Positions 17,701 to 25,070 of a DNA stretch of 33,813 bases are shown piece by piece. The stretch is taken from NCBI GenBank assembly GCA_003045865.1, contig PZPB01000024.1:1-33813 (forward strand), in the 5' to 3' direction. The translations under genes were made by a program, and so were the position numbers. The first letter of the stretch is position 1. The number at the start of each line of letters is the position of its first letter. The notes under the pieces are model-generated. The model was not told where the DNA came from and ran no database searches. It worked only from the letters and a program-made list of their open reading frames with translations. This DNA comes from Bacteroidota bacterium (GTDB taxonomy: Bacteria > Bacteroidota > Bacteroidia > Flavobacteriales > Schleiferiaceae).

Positions 17701-20700
17701 GATAATAGCAGCTCCAGCTTACCCTTAATGATTGTTTCTCCCCCTACAACCGATCTTACGGCAGGTGACAAGCGCGTAGAAGTGAGAGCAAGACAAAGTT
17801 TTGCGGCTGTTCCGCCCACTCAATTGGTGATTGGTAGTATTGCTAATCCAAATGATGCCAGTACTTTCTATCCTTTAGATACTTTCGATTTAACGGATGC
17901 AAATCCCCATGATCGTTATGTAACTAACTTTACTACGGCCAACGGTTATAATGGCACGGATGCCTACTTTGCCGTTGCACATGGTGCCAATGCTACTTTC
18001 CGAACTTTGTATGTTGATGATCTTACTTATGAAGTAATTCCGTCTTGTCCTCAGCCTTCAAATCTTACTGTTTTGGCGGTTGACTCAATGAATGCCACCG
18101 TTGCATTTAGTCCTTTTGGCGGTAGTGCGGGTAACTTCCAAATTGAATATGGCCCAGGTGGCTTGCAAGGTTCGGTGTTAAATAGCCTGCTATTAGTAAC
18201 AAATGATACTGTTAACTTAAGCAGTCTCTTATCAAATACGAATTATTGTTTCTGGGTGCGTGAAATTTGCGCTCCTGGTGATACTTCTGCTTGGTCAGAC
18301 CCTTTCTGTTTTAAAACACAATGCCAAGCTATTAGTGCGCCTTATTTTAACAATTGGGATAATCTATCGGCAGGTAATGACTTAGGCTGTTTTATAAAAA
18401 TCGAAGATCCTAGTTTGGTTAGTAGTAATTTTTCAGGTTTAACCATTCAAAGTTCAACCTTCAACCAGCCGGTGTCTAATCCAAATGTGGTAGAATTTGA
18501 TAATGGCAGTCCCATTGCCTCTCCTTTAATTATGGTTTCTCCTGCCACAACAGACTTAACCGCTAGCGATAAGCGTTTGCGATTCTTCGCTCGTTCTAAC
18601 TCTGTTTTCAACTTGCGGACCTTAATTGTGGGTTCAATAACCAATCCTGTAGATGCAAGTACCTTTAGTCCTTTAGATACTTTAACAATGACAATTTCAA
18701 TGTTAGAGTATATAGTTGAGCTTACTGCTGCTAATGGTTATAATGGAACAGATCAATACTTTGCTATTGCCCATGGTCAAAATTCTACTTTCCAGACTAT
18801 TTATTTAGATGACCTTAATTATGAAGTAATTCCTTCTTGCGTTCGCCCTAATGCCTTAGCTACTGCTAATATCACACAGTCTACAGCAGATCTTAGCTGG
18901 GCTAATGCGAATGGAAATACTAGTGCATCATATGAAATAGAATATGGCTTAGGCTTATTAGGTGATCCTTCAAATACGAGGGTAATTCAATCAGCAGCTA
19001 GTCTTAATCTTACAGGATTAACTGCTGGTACCGGTTACTGTTTCTGGGTTCGGGAAATTTGTGCTCCCGGAGATTCAAGTTTCTGGGCTGGCCCGGAGTG
19101 TTTCTCTACGCCTTGTCCTACTAGTTATGCGGCTCCTTATTTTACCAACTTCGAAGGTATTACCATTGGAATTGCCGCTGGTACGCCGGCCGGTTGGGAA
19201 AATTGCTGGACGCATAATACCATAACTGGTTCGGTAAGATGGGAGTCGGAAGATGCTTCTGGCGCTAATGAAAACTCTACCGGAACTGGTCCGTTTTATG
19301 ATAATACTTTCCCATCTACTACTGGTGGAACTTATATGTATTTAGAGACATCTACTTCGGGTGGTCCGGCCGAATTAATTTCTCCCGGAATCGATATTAG
19401 TACTGTTTCTAACCCTGAGTTAGAATATCACTACCATTTGTTCGGCGCGACCATTAATAAGCTGGTTATTTACGCAGAAAATGCAACTGGAACCAGAACT
19501 GCCATCGATAGCTTAATTGGAGCTCAGCAGGCTGCTCAGGCCGATCCCTTTGTACGTCGTGCAGTATCTTTAAGTTCTTTAACTTCTGGAGTATATAAGT
19601 TTATCTTCGAAGGGCATCGAGGAACATCCTTTACAGGAGATATATCTATTGACGATGTAAGTGTTCAGCAGGGTGCAAGTTGTGCAAGACCGCTAAGTCT
19701 TAACACTAGCCCTATCTCTACAAATTCTGCCGTAGCACGTTGGACACCCTCTGGCAGCCCAGCTTCTTACCAAGTAGAATACGGTTCCACGGGCTTTACT
19801 TTAGGCACCGGTACTAGTTTAACTAGCACGGCCGATTCTTTAGTAGTAACTTTTGCAACGGCCAATAACCTTTGCCAAGAGATCTATGTGCGAGCTATTT
19901 GTGCGCCTGGTGATACAAGTTTATGGGTTGGTCCAACCGCTATTTGCCCGACTGCTATTCCTTGCGACAGCATTGATCAGTATGATGCGAGCTTGAAACT
20001 TTACGATCAATCGGCTCTATTTGTTCCTTGGGCTGGTAACGCAGGTGATGTAGAAATTTCTACGGCGCAAAGTGCTTCTTCACCACAGTCTTTCCGCATT
20101 CACGATGGAGGAACCGCCGGCTTCTCAGATTTGGTAGCTTTGTTTGATACCATTTCATCTGGAACTTGGGAAGTAGCTTTTGATATGTATGTACCAACAG
20201 GCAAAGGAGCATACTTTAATATTCAGCAAAATTATATTGGTGGAGCAGCTGGTAACCTTTGGGGTGGTGAAGTATATTTCCTCGCAAATGGTACCGCTCA
20301 AGCAGTTTACACGACGGGATCTACTTTGGCAGGCTCATTTAACTATACTCAAGGTCAATGGAATAGTATTTCTACTGTAATTGATCTAGATAATGATAGT
20401 ATCTGGTTTGAGTTGAATGGTAGTTCAACCACTGTTGGTTATACCTATTCTAATGCCAATGCGGGAGGCCCATTACAGTTTAATGGTGTAAACTTCTACT
20501 CTGGTGTTTTAGCGGGTAATACTTACTCAATTGAATACTTTGTAGATAATTTCTGTATTAATCCTCGCGCAACTGCTTGTCCAGATCCGACCAATTTAGT
20601 GGCAACTGCTAATGTTGCTTGTGATAGCATTGAGTTAGATTGGACTAGTAATAGTGGCAGTTCGGCATTGGTTTACGGACCTAGCGGTTTCAATCCTGCT

Positions 20701-21363
20701 ACAGGAGGAACTACGGTAAATAATATTACCGCTCCTTATTCGGTAACGGGATTAACCGCTAATACTGCCTACGATTTCTACGTTTCTGACATCTGCGGAA
20801 GCGATACTAGTAATGCCATAAGTATTACTAATAGTACTGCTAATGCGCCTCAGCCAGTGGCTAGTTTTACAATTGATAGTGCCATTGTGGGTGGGTCTTA
20901 TCAGGTTTACCTAGACGCATCCGCTTCTACCAATGCTACTTCTTATCAATGGAGTTTTGGTAACGGTTCTAGCAGCAGCGCGGCGATTGATACCATGATA
21001 TATAGCGGTAATGGTAACTATACCATCACCCTTATTGTAACAAATGCATGTGGATCCGATACCGCTACGTTCACGACCAATGTAAATATTGGCCTAAACG
21101 AAAATGCATTGGCTAGCAGCCTAAGTGTTTATCCAAACCCAGCTCATCAAACGCTTAATATAAGTTTCCGTGAAGTGGGAAGTGCGGATGTGCAAATCGT
21201 TTTACGCGATGCTCAAGGCAGAAGCGTACTAATGATGAACGATCGAATGGAAAGTGGTACCTATAGCAACGGTTTTGATGTATCAGACTTAGCTAGTGGT
21301 ATTTATATGCTTGAAATTAAGTCGGGTTCTTTAACTGCTCATCGCAGGATAAGTATCAAATAA
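14794..21363 (+). CDS. Giant T9SS-secreted mosaic of fibronectin-III and MAM-like modules (paralogue 2)
   Basis: Encodes 2189 aa from the ATG at 14794; a TTG six bases upstream is less likely because the signal peptide starts MKKKLLLFF. Layout: signal 1-20; the same N-terminal domain (about 21-182) as paralogue 1; FN3 modules near 183-278, 279-367, 533-625, 819-910, 1085-1175, 1351-1440, 1631-1720 and 1929-2015. These alternate with MAM-like jelly rolls near 373-532, 632-818, 918-1084, 1182-1350 and 1447-1630. A concanavalin/LamG-like domain (about 1728-1926, with GTWEVAFDMYVP and YFVDNFCIN) replaces the DSFGDGWNG domain of paralogue 1. PKD-like 2018-2098; T9SS type A tail 2100-2189, nearly identical to that of paralogue 1. 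MAM-like modules 3 and 4 are close internal duplicates. The role is probably adhesion or surface matrix; ligand unknown. Confidence 0.9.
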   Translation: MKKKLLLFFSLLALVSWGQGTITTSPPLTPNNGQSGITFAVSSNTPTEITGISNIFSTGATTASVWVRVGGVNGPPTISVANGWQEVIVNAPLTGANNTSLVAIPFGANVINIPANTPVGIHIAGNTRYQTGTAADVVTYTDGTFTVSTADSVSYGGGLPNPTFNPRRFVGSVTYALGISGGCANLFSNFNIGSIATDSAQINWTPGTGNTGYRIEYGQAGFIPGSGTFVTGTYPANNPPLNISSLIPDTDYDVYFTEYCGTDSVYFPAAQPFTTLPVCPAPSGLSIIALDSVSVTFVYTATTDSLSWEWGPGGFTQGTGTSGTSIGDTITIGGFMPNTNYDLVLTSDCSLRGDGLSRSTTLNFTTDCGYGVARFTENFDGSTFPCLRAFTDVSVGTPVVTITTAFNPTSAPQQLQLNNSSATGSNQDVILYFQPFFGISALNKMVEFNAKTTSTTPTTLDIISIPNADSAGIYNVIQTVTLTTSNQRFTINLDAASNYNGTDATIGFRHGAQNTFQSILIDDVVYDVIPTCLPIDPFTVTTSVGGSDVYLNWASTGSVPGANVQYGTAGFTLGTGTTVATTDTFAIVTGLVDNTLYDFYIQDSCGANDLSVWVGPFSVLTGCSAPLPTNLPFADGFENFSTGPTFNGTTNLCASTYDWRFDASNETASRMRLQAGTTFYRNGTQALTMDHSPSAPAIESNFLTLTVNLTNYTTSGGIELGFYIMSHGQEASPDNRVWVRGNPSNPWVEIVNLDLIRSGNGVYDSVQKLDIVAPLNAAGQSVGALTQIRFGQRGRFSASSINFSDGFTFDDVTLDAVSCPQPSALSISNLFDTTATLNWTGTSSAGQFEYWFGPGGFYQGTTTVGGVKAFANASGILVDTLNAQSCYQFLVRAVCGPGDTSTWAGPFEFCTPCSPISAPYFENWDALATGKDLGCFGKIEDPAFFTSTFAGALVTQFGVPFSGARQIELDNSSSSLPLMIVSPPTTDLTAGDKRVEVRARQSFAAVPPTQLVIGSIANPNDASTFYPLDTFDLTDANPHDRYVTNFTTANGYNGTDAYFAVAHGANATFRTLYVDDLTYEVIPSCPQPSNLTVLAVDSMNATVAFSPFGGSAGNFQIEYGPGGLQGSVLNSLLLVTNDTVNLSSLLSNTNYCFWVREICAPGDTSAWSDPFCFKTQCQAISAPYFNNWDNLSAGNDLGCFIKIEDPSLVSSNFSGLTIQSSTFNQPVSNPNVVEFDNGSPIASPLIMVSPATTDLTASDKRLRFFARSNSVFNLRTLIVGSITNPVDASTFSPLDTLTMTISMLEYIVELTAANGYNGTDQYFAIAHGQNSTFQTIYLDDLNYEVIPSCVRPNALATANITQSTADLSWANANGNTSASYEIEYGLGLLGDPSNTRVIQSAASLNLTGLTAGTGYCFWVREICAPGDSSFWAGPECFSTPCPTSYAAPYFTNFEGITIGIAAGTPAGWENCWTHNTITGSVRWESEDASGANENSTGTGPFYDNTFPSTTGGTYMYLETSTSGGPAELISPGIDISTVSNPELEYHYHLFGATINKLVIYAENATGTRTAIDSLIGAQQAAQADPFVRRAVSLSSLTSGVYKFIFEGHRGTSFTGDISIDDVSVQQGASCARPLSLNTSPISTNSAVARWTPSGSPASYQVEYGSTGFTLGTGTSLTSTADSLVVTFATANNLCQEIYVRAICAPGDTSLWVGPTAICPTAIPCDSIDQYDASLKLYDQSALFVPWAGNAGDVEISTAQSASSPQSFRIHDGGTAGFSDLVALFDTISSGTWEVAFDMYVPTGKGAYFNIQQNYIGGAAGNLWGGEVYFLANGTAQAVYTTGSTLAGSFNYTQGQWNSISTVIDLDNDSIWFELNGSSTTVGYTYSNANAGGPLQFNGVNFYSGVLAGNTYSIEYFVDNFCINPRATACPDPTNLVATANVACDSIELDWTSNSGSSALVYGPSGFNPATGGTTVNNITAPYSVTGLTANTAYDFYVSDICGSDTSNAISITNSTANAPQPVASFTIDSAIVGGSYQVYLDASASTNATSYQWSFGNGSSSSAAIDTMIYSGNGNYTITLIVTNACGSDTATFTTNVNIGLNENALASSLSVYPNPAHQTLNISFREVGSADVQIVLRDAQGRSVLMMNDRMESGTYSNGFDVSDLASGIYMLEIKSGSLTAHRRISIK

Positions 21364-21382
21364 GATTTAATTAGTAATACCT

Positions 21383-21415
21383 AAAAGCCGCTCAGAAATG
21401 AGCGGCTTTTTTTTT
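21383..21415 (+). terminator. Rho-independent terminator after giant gene 2
   Basis: Same 12-bp stem and loop as at 14698-14731, followed by nine T. It was probably copied with the gene in the tandem duplication. Confidence 0.9.
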
Positions 21416-21470
21416 GAAATTGATTTCAAAAATTTAGCACTAGGATTTTCTTTTTCACCTCAGGAAGGCT

Positions 21471-21478
21471 GAACTTTG
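21471..21478 (+). promoter_or_regulatory. Putative -7 box of the Smr gene
   Basis: GAACTTTG matches TAnnTTTG at 7 of 8 positions, 4 bases before the ATG. A transcript from here would be leaderless or start inside the codon, so this is tentative. Confidence 0.25.
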
Positions 21479-21482
21479 CCCT

Positions 21483-21992
21483 ATGAGTTTTAAAGTGGGA
21501 GATATTGTAGCATTCTTAGATGAAGAAGGAACGGGAACTATTATCGCTATAAATGGCGATACGGCCGAAGTGGCCTGTGATCATGGCTTTGATGATCGCT
21601 ATCCACTCAGCAGCTTAATTTTACGTAAAGCCATTCAAGTAGGTGAGGTTATCCAAAAGGATAAGCCAAATAGCGCCAAAATATTAGGCGCTGGAAATAA
21701 AAATATTAAACCAGGCTTTTTGGAAATAGACCTTCATTTTGAAGCTTTAGTAGATTTTCCTAAAAACTTTAATGCCCACGAAAAGTTACAGATTCAATTG
21801 CGAGAATGTCGTAAAACCTTGGATAAAGCTGCTAGAGCGGGAATTAAAAAGGTAGTGCTTATACATGGGGTAGGGCAGGGGCGCTTAAGAGAAGAGATTT
21901 ACTCGATGCTCGAAAGAATGGATAAGATCCGTTTTTACGATGCCAGTTATGCCCAATACGGAAAAGGAGCAACAGAGGTGGAGCTGCTATAA
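21483..21992 (+). CDS. Smr-domain protein
   Basis: Encodes 169 aa. The N-terminal part (about 1-50) is a small SH3-like/KOW-like barrel (VGDIVAFLDEEGTGTIIAI). The C-terminal part (about 82-169) is an Smr domain with the two hallmark motifs EIDLHFE near 81-87 and HGVGQGRLREEI near 122-133, the latter forming the active loop of Smr nucleases. Bacteroidota commonly have a larger DUF2027-Smr protein; this one is shorter. A structure-selective or RNA endonuclease activity is known for Smr domains in general, while the substrate here is unknown. The stop at 21992 is 22 bases from the mature 5' end of RNase P RNA, whose promoter lies in between. Confidence 0.85.
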   Translation: MSFKVGDIVAFLDEEGTGTIIAINGDTAEVACDHGFDDRYPLSSLILRKAIQVGEVIQKDKPNSAKILGAGNKNIKPGFLEIDLHFEALVDFPKNFNAHEKLQIQLRECRKTLDKAARAGIKKVVLIHGVGQGRLREEIYSMLERMDKIRFYDASYAQYGKGATEVELL

Positions 21993-21999
21993 TTTGACT

Positions 22000-22007
22000 T
22001 ACTTTTG
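22000..22007 (+). promoter_or_regulatory. -7 promoter box of rnpB
   Basis: TACTTTTG is a perfect TAnnTTTG box, 6 bases upstream of the first paired base of RNase P helix P1. The spacing fits transcription starting at about 22013. Confidence 0.6.
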
Positions 22008-22013
22008 CAGCGA

Positions 22014-22379
22014 AACAGGCCGCCTTATCGCTCCAATTTATTGGGGAGGAAAGTCCGGACAACATAGAGCACCGTGCTTCCTGAAAGGGGAGGATCTGCG
22101 TTAAGCGGAGACAGAAAGTGCCACAGAAAATATACCGCCTTGGCCGGTTATGCTGGTTTAGGTAAGGGTGAAATGGTGCGGTAAGAGCGCACCGCGTTTT
22201 TGGTAACAAAAACGGCAGGGTAAACCTCGCGGGTTGCAATGCCATGTAAACTGAGGATTGAGCGCTGCTCGCGCGATCTCAGAGGGTAGGCAGCATTAGA
22301 TAAATGATAAGGGTTTTTAACAATTTGGTTTACCAAGGGTTAAGAATACAGAATCTGGCTTATAGGCCTGTTTTTTTTT
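22014..22379 (+). ncRNA. rnpB: RNase P RNA, bacterial class A
   Basis: The catalytic RNA that trims tRNA 5' leaders. Recognisable conserved blocks in order: GGAGGAAAGTCCGGAC near 22044 (P4 5' strand/CR I), the ACAGAAA block near 22110, AAGGGTGAAATGGTGCGGTAAGAGCGCACCGC near 22161-22194 in which the GTAAGAGC core is universal, AGGGTAAACC near 22217, and ACAGAATCTGGCTTATAGGCC near 22348 (P4 3' strand and end). Helix P1 is closed by AACAGGCC (22014-22021) and GGCCTGTT (22365-22372), with the T-run to 22379 acting as terminator. Length of about 360 nt is usual. It has its own -7 box just after the Smr gene. Confidence 0.95.
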
Positions 22380-22541
22380 ATGATTAAGAAGTATCGCCAA
22401 ATAATAAAAGAAAAAGGCTGGAAGGGCCTGAGGCAAGAAGCCGGCTGGGGAGTAGTATTGCTTCTCTTTACCTTCTTTTTAGTAAAGGGCCTAATCTGGC
22501 TCGCGATTTTTTATGGCCTTATTAATCTCGGTACGGATTAG
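22380..22541 (+). CDS. Small single-helix membrane protein
   Basis: Encodes 53 aa: a basic N-terminal segment (MIKKYRQIIKEKGWKGLRQE) followed by one hydrophobic helix (about 25-48, VVLLLFTFFLVKGLIWLAIFYGL) and a short tail. This pattern fits a one-span inner-membrane protein with a cytoplasmic N-terminus. I do not recognise a family, but short proteins of this design are frequent in Bacteroidota. The ATG begins directly after the T-run of RNase P RNA, with no room for a separate promoter or leader. Expression would need read-through or an internal promoter, which lowers confidence. Confidence 0.5.
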   Translation: MIKKYRQIIKEKGWKGLRQEAGWGVVLLLFTFFLVKGLIWLAIFYGLINLGTD

Positions 22542-22575
22542 AAGTCCTCATTAGAGCATTTTGTCTAAATCCAAT

Positions 22576-22604
22576 AAAAAAAGGCCACCCATTGGTGACC
22601 TTTT
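22576..22604 (-). terminator. Terminator of the thioredoxin reductase gene
   Basis: Read on the minus strand, AAAAGGTCACC pairs with GGTGGCCTTTT (one mismatch) around a short loop and is followed by a T-run. It is 30 bases beyond the stop codon. Confidence 0.75.
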
Positions 22605-22633
22605 ACAATATACTCTTAAAAATAAGAGAGGTT

Positions 22634-23584
22634 TTAAGCCTCTACCACTTCTTCGTATTCTGAGAGGTAACGCTCGGCTTCTAAAGCTCCCATGCAACCA
22701 GATCCAGCGGCCGTAATGGCCTGACGGTAAATTTTATCTTGCGCATCGCCGGTAGCAAATACACCAGGTAAATTTGTGCTAGCCGTACCAGGCTTAGTTT
22801 TTAAATAGCCAACTTCATCCATATCGAGCTGACCTTTAAAAATATCCGTGTTTGGTTTGTGACCAATAGCAACAAAAAAGCCTTCTGCTTCCACTATTTG
22901 TTCTTCCCCTGTTTGGTTATTCTTAACACGTACACCACTAACTGTTTTTTCTCCCAATACTTCTAAGGTATCAGTGTTGTACATAATGGTAATATTCGGT
23001 GTGTTTTCTACGCGCTTTATCATAATCTGTGAAGCACGCATCTCATCTTTACGAACCAATAGGGTAACCTTCGGGCATAATTTGGCTAAATAGGTTGCTT
23101 CTTCGGCGGCAGAATCTCCACCACCAACTACAACTACATCTTTACCTTTAAAAAAGAAACCATCACAAATAGCGCAAGCACTAACGCCGTGGCCCATCAT
23201 TTTCTTTTCCGATTCTAAGCCCAAATACTTGGCAGTTGCTCCGGTAGCAATAATTACTGTACGAGCCTCAATTTTATTGGTTTCGTCGATGGTTAGTATA
23301 TGACTTGCTCCGGGAATTTTGCTAAATTCGGTTTTGGTAACCATTCCGAAACGAACATCTGTTCCAAAGCGTTCCGCTTGCTTTCTAAAATCTTCCATCA
23401 TTTCGGGTCCCATAATACCTTCTGGGTAACCGGGGAAGTTTTCAACATCAGTGGTAGTGGTCAATTGTCCACCGGGCTCTAAGCCCGTATACATAATAGG
23501 TTTTAAGTCGGCACGTGCCGCATAAACGGCTGCAGTATATCCTGCTGGCCCCGAACCTATAATCACACATTCGTGTTTTTCCAT
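22634..23584 (-). CDS. trxB: Thioredoxin-disulfide reductase
   Basis: Encodes 316 aa from the ATG at 23584. Transfers electrons from NADPH through FAD to thioredoxin in the cytosol. FAD-binding GSGPAG is at residues 10-15. The redox-active CAIC (Cys137, Cys140) has the usual TrxB spacing, the NADPH-binding GGGDSAAEEA starts near 158, and the C-terminal GVFATGDAQD FAD motif is present. Length is normal. An in-frame TTG at 23602 is rejected as start because it lies in the -7 promoter box. It is separated from the downstream small membrane gene by a terminator, so it is a single-gene transcript. Confidence 0.97.
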   Translation of the reverse strand: MEKHECVIIGSGPAGYTAAVYAARADLKPIMYTGLEPGGQLTTTTDVENFPGYPEGIMGPEMMEDFRKQAERFGTDVRFGMVTKTEFSKIPGASHILTIDETNKIEARTVIIATGATAKYLGLESEKKMMGHGVSACAICDGFFFKGKDVVVVGGGDSAAEEATYLAKLCPKVTLLVRKDEMRASQIMIKRVENTPNITIMYNTDTLEVLGEKTVSGVRVKNNQTGEEQIVEAEGFFVAIGHKPNTDIFKGQLDMDEVGYLKTKPGTASTNLPGVFATGDAQDKIYRQAITAAGSGCMGALEAERYLSEYEEVVEA

Positions 23585-23599
23585 TTCTAAAATTTTAAG

Positions 23600-23607
23600 C
23601 AAAGTTA
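23600..23607 (-). promoter_or_regulatory. -7 promoter box of trxB
   Basis: The minus strand reads TAACTTTG, a perfect TAnnTTTG match, 15 bases before the ATG. It fixes the start at 23584 rather than the upstream TTG. Confidence 0.55.
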
Positions 23608-23625
23608 ATTTATTAAAGCAGCTAT

Positions 23626-23671
23626 AAAAGCCACTTTAGTCACCTATCTATATTTCTATAGATGGGCTTTT
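23626..23671 (-). terminator. Nested hairpin at the 3' end of the pyruvate carboxylase remnant
   Basis: AAAAGCC (23626-23632) pairs with GGCTTTT (23665-23671), and ATCTATA (23646-23652) pairs with TATAGAT (23657-23663) inside. It overlaps the old stop codon by two bases. On the minus strand it ends in GGCTTTTATAG, a modest T-run. Likely the former terminator. Confidence 0.4.
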
Positions 23672-25024
23672 ACTGCAATGTCAGGATTAAGTCATCTTGG
23701 TGAACCATTGCATTGGCTTTCAATGCTATTCGGCCCACTTCTCCCGCAAAGGGTGCTAAAATGGTACTTTCCATTTTCATGGCTTCAATAACAAAAAGGG
23801 GATCATTTTTTTCTACTTTTTATCCTTTTGTAACCACAACACTCACCAATTTGCTTGGTAAAGGTGCGCCAATATCTTTATCGCTGCCAATTTTTTCCTT
23901 TGAAACTTCATTAGAGAAAATGCTTTGGTCCTTCATTTCAATGTGGCGGTTTTGACCATTGAGCTTGAAGTAAACATGTCGGTTTCCATTGGGATAAGGT
24001 TCATTTACGCTCAAGAAGCGAATGAGAATGTTTTTTCCTTGATCAATTTCCACCATAAACTCTTGGTCTGGCTGCATACCGTACCAAAAAATTAGACTAG
24101 GGATGCGCCAAACTTCACCATAGGAATCTTTAAAAGTGGCGTAATCCTTAAATACTTTGGGATAAAGTTTAGAGGAAAGGAAATCTAAAAAGGTATAACT
24201 CTGCCCAAGGTCCTTCTGAAATTCTGGAAACTCCTTATCAAAGTTAATAGGATCCAAATGGGCATTCGGTCTGTCGGTGTAAGCCTTTTCGTTTTTTAGG
24301 ACCGCTTTTTGAAATTCTTTTGGGAATCCGCCGAAAGGCTGACCTAAATCGCCTTTAAAAAAGCTTATGACCGAATCGGGGAAGGAGATCTCATTCGCTT
24401 TCGCTAAGATGTCTTCCTTCGAGTAATTATTGGTGGTCATAAACATCGCCAAGTCGCCACTACCTTGGAGCTGGGCGTAACTTTTACCACATCGCCCATT
24501 AGCTGATTGGCAGCGCGGTAATTGGTTTTAATCGTATTAAATTTATCCTCGATGCCAAGTCCACGCGCTTGAGGCCTAAGGTTGCTGTATTGCCCGCCGG
24601 GAATTTCATGCTCGTATAATTGCGCTGTTCCCGATTTTAAGCCCGACTCGAAGGGATAATACCAATCTCTCACATCTTCCCAATAATTACTAAATTCAGT
24701 GAGGCGACGGAGCTTGATAGGGTTTTCTCTTTCGAGGCCTTTAAGGCTGGCTACTAGAGAGTTAAAATTGGGCTGAGAGGTAAGTCCACTCATCGAGTCG
24801 ATGGCTACATCTACCACATTAACTCCCGCTTCAATCGCCTTTAAATAGGTAGCCGATTGCATACCAGAGGTGTCATGCGTATGCAGATGCAGATGAATAG
24901 GAATATCAACGACCTTTTTCAATTCGGTAATTAAGGTATAAGCCGCATAGGGTTTTAGTAAACCCGCCATATCCTTGATGGCTAAAATATGAGCACCCAT
25001 ATCTTCAATTCCCCGCGCTAAATC

Positions 25025-25030
25025 TAAATA
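25025..25030 (+). repeat. Single remaining target site TAAATA at the MITE scar in pyc
   Basis: TAAATA (TATTTA on the coding strand, a Tyr-Leu codon pair) abuts the left MITE end and fits the TAANTA pattern of the other copies. The right-hand duplicate was lost with the deletion. Confidence 0.6.
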
Positions 25031-25070
25031 ACGTGAGTTCGACGTAAAATTAGGCCTCAGACCTCTTGTA
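25031..25070. mobile_element. Truncated MITE copy 3 (left 40 bp only)
   Basis: Identical to the left end of copy 1 through GACCTCTT, and to copy 2 through GACCTCTTGTA, then breaks directly into pyc sequence. It lies exactly at the deletion in the carboxyltransferase domain of the pyc pseudogene. Confidence 0.85.

Noticed and set aside
8809-21050. Repeated short motifs that might suggest CRISPR or satellite DNA
   Set aside because: The repeats are codon-level echoes of FN3 and MAM-like protein modules with variable spacing, all in one long frame.
21859-22336. Open frames antisense to RNase P RNA
   Set aside because: They are a by-product of the conserved RNA sequence; no protein family resemblance.
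23585-23602. TTG start for trxB six codons upstream
   Set aside because: It falls inside the TAACTTTG promoter box; MEKHECVIIG matches the normal start of the family.
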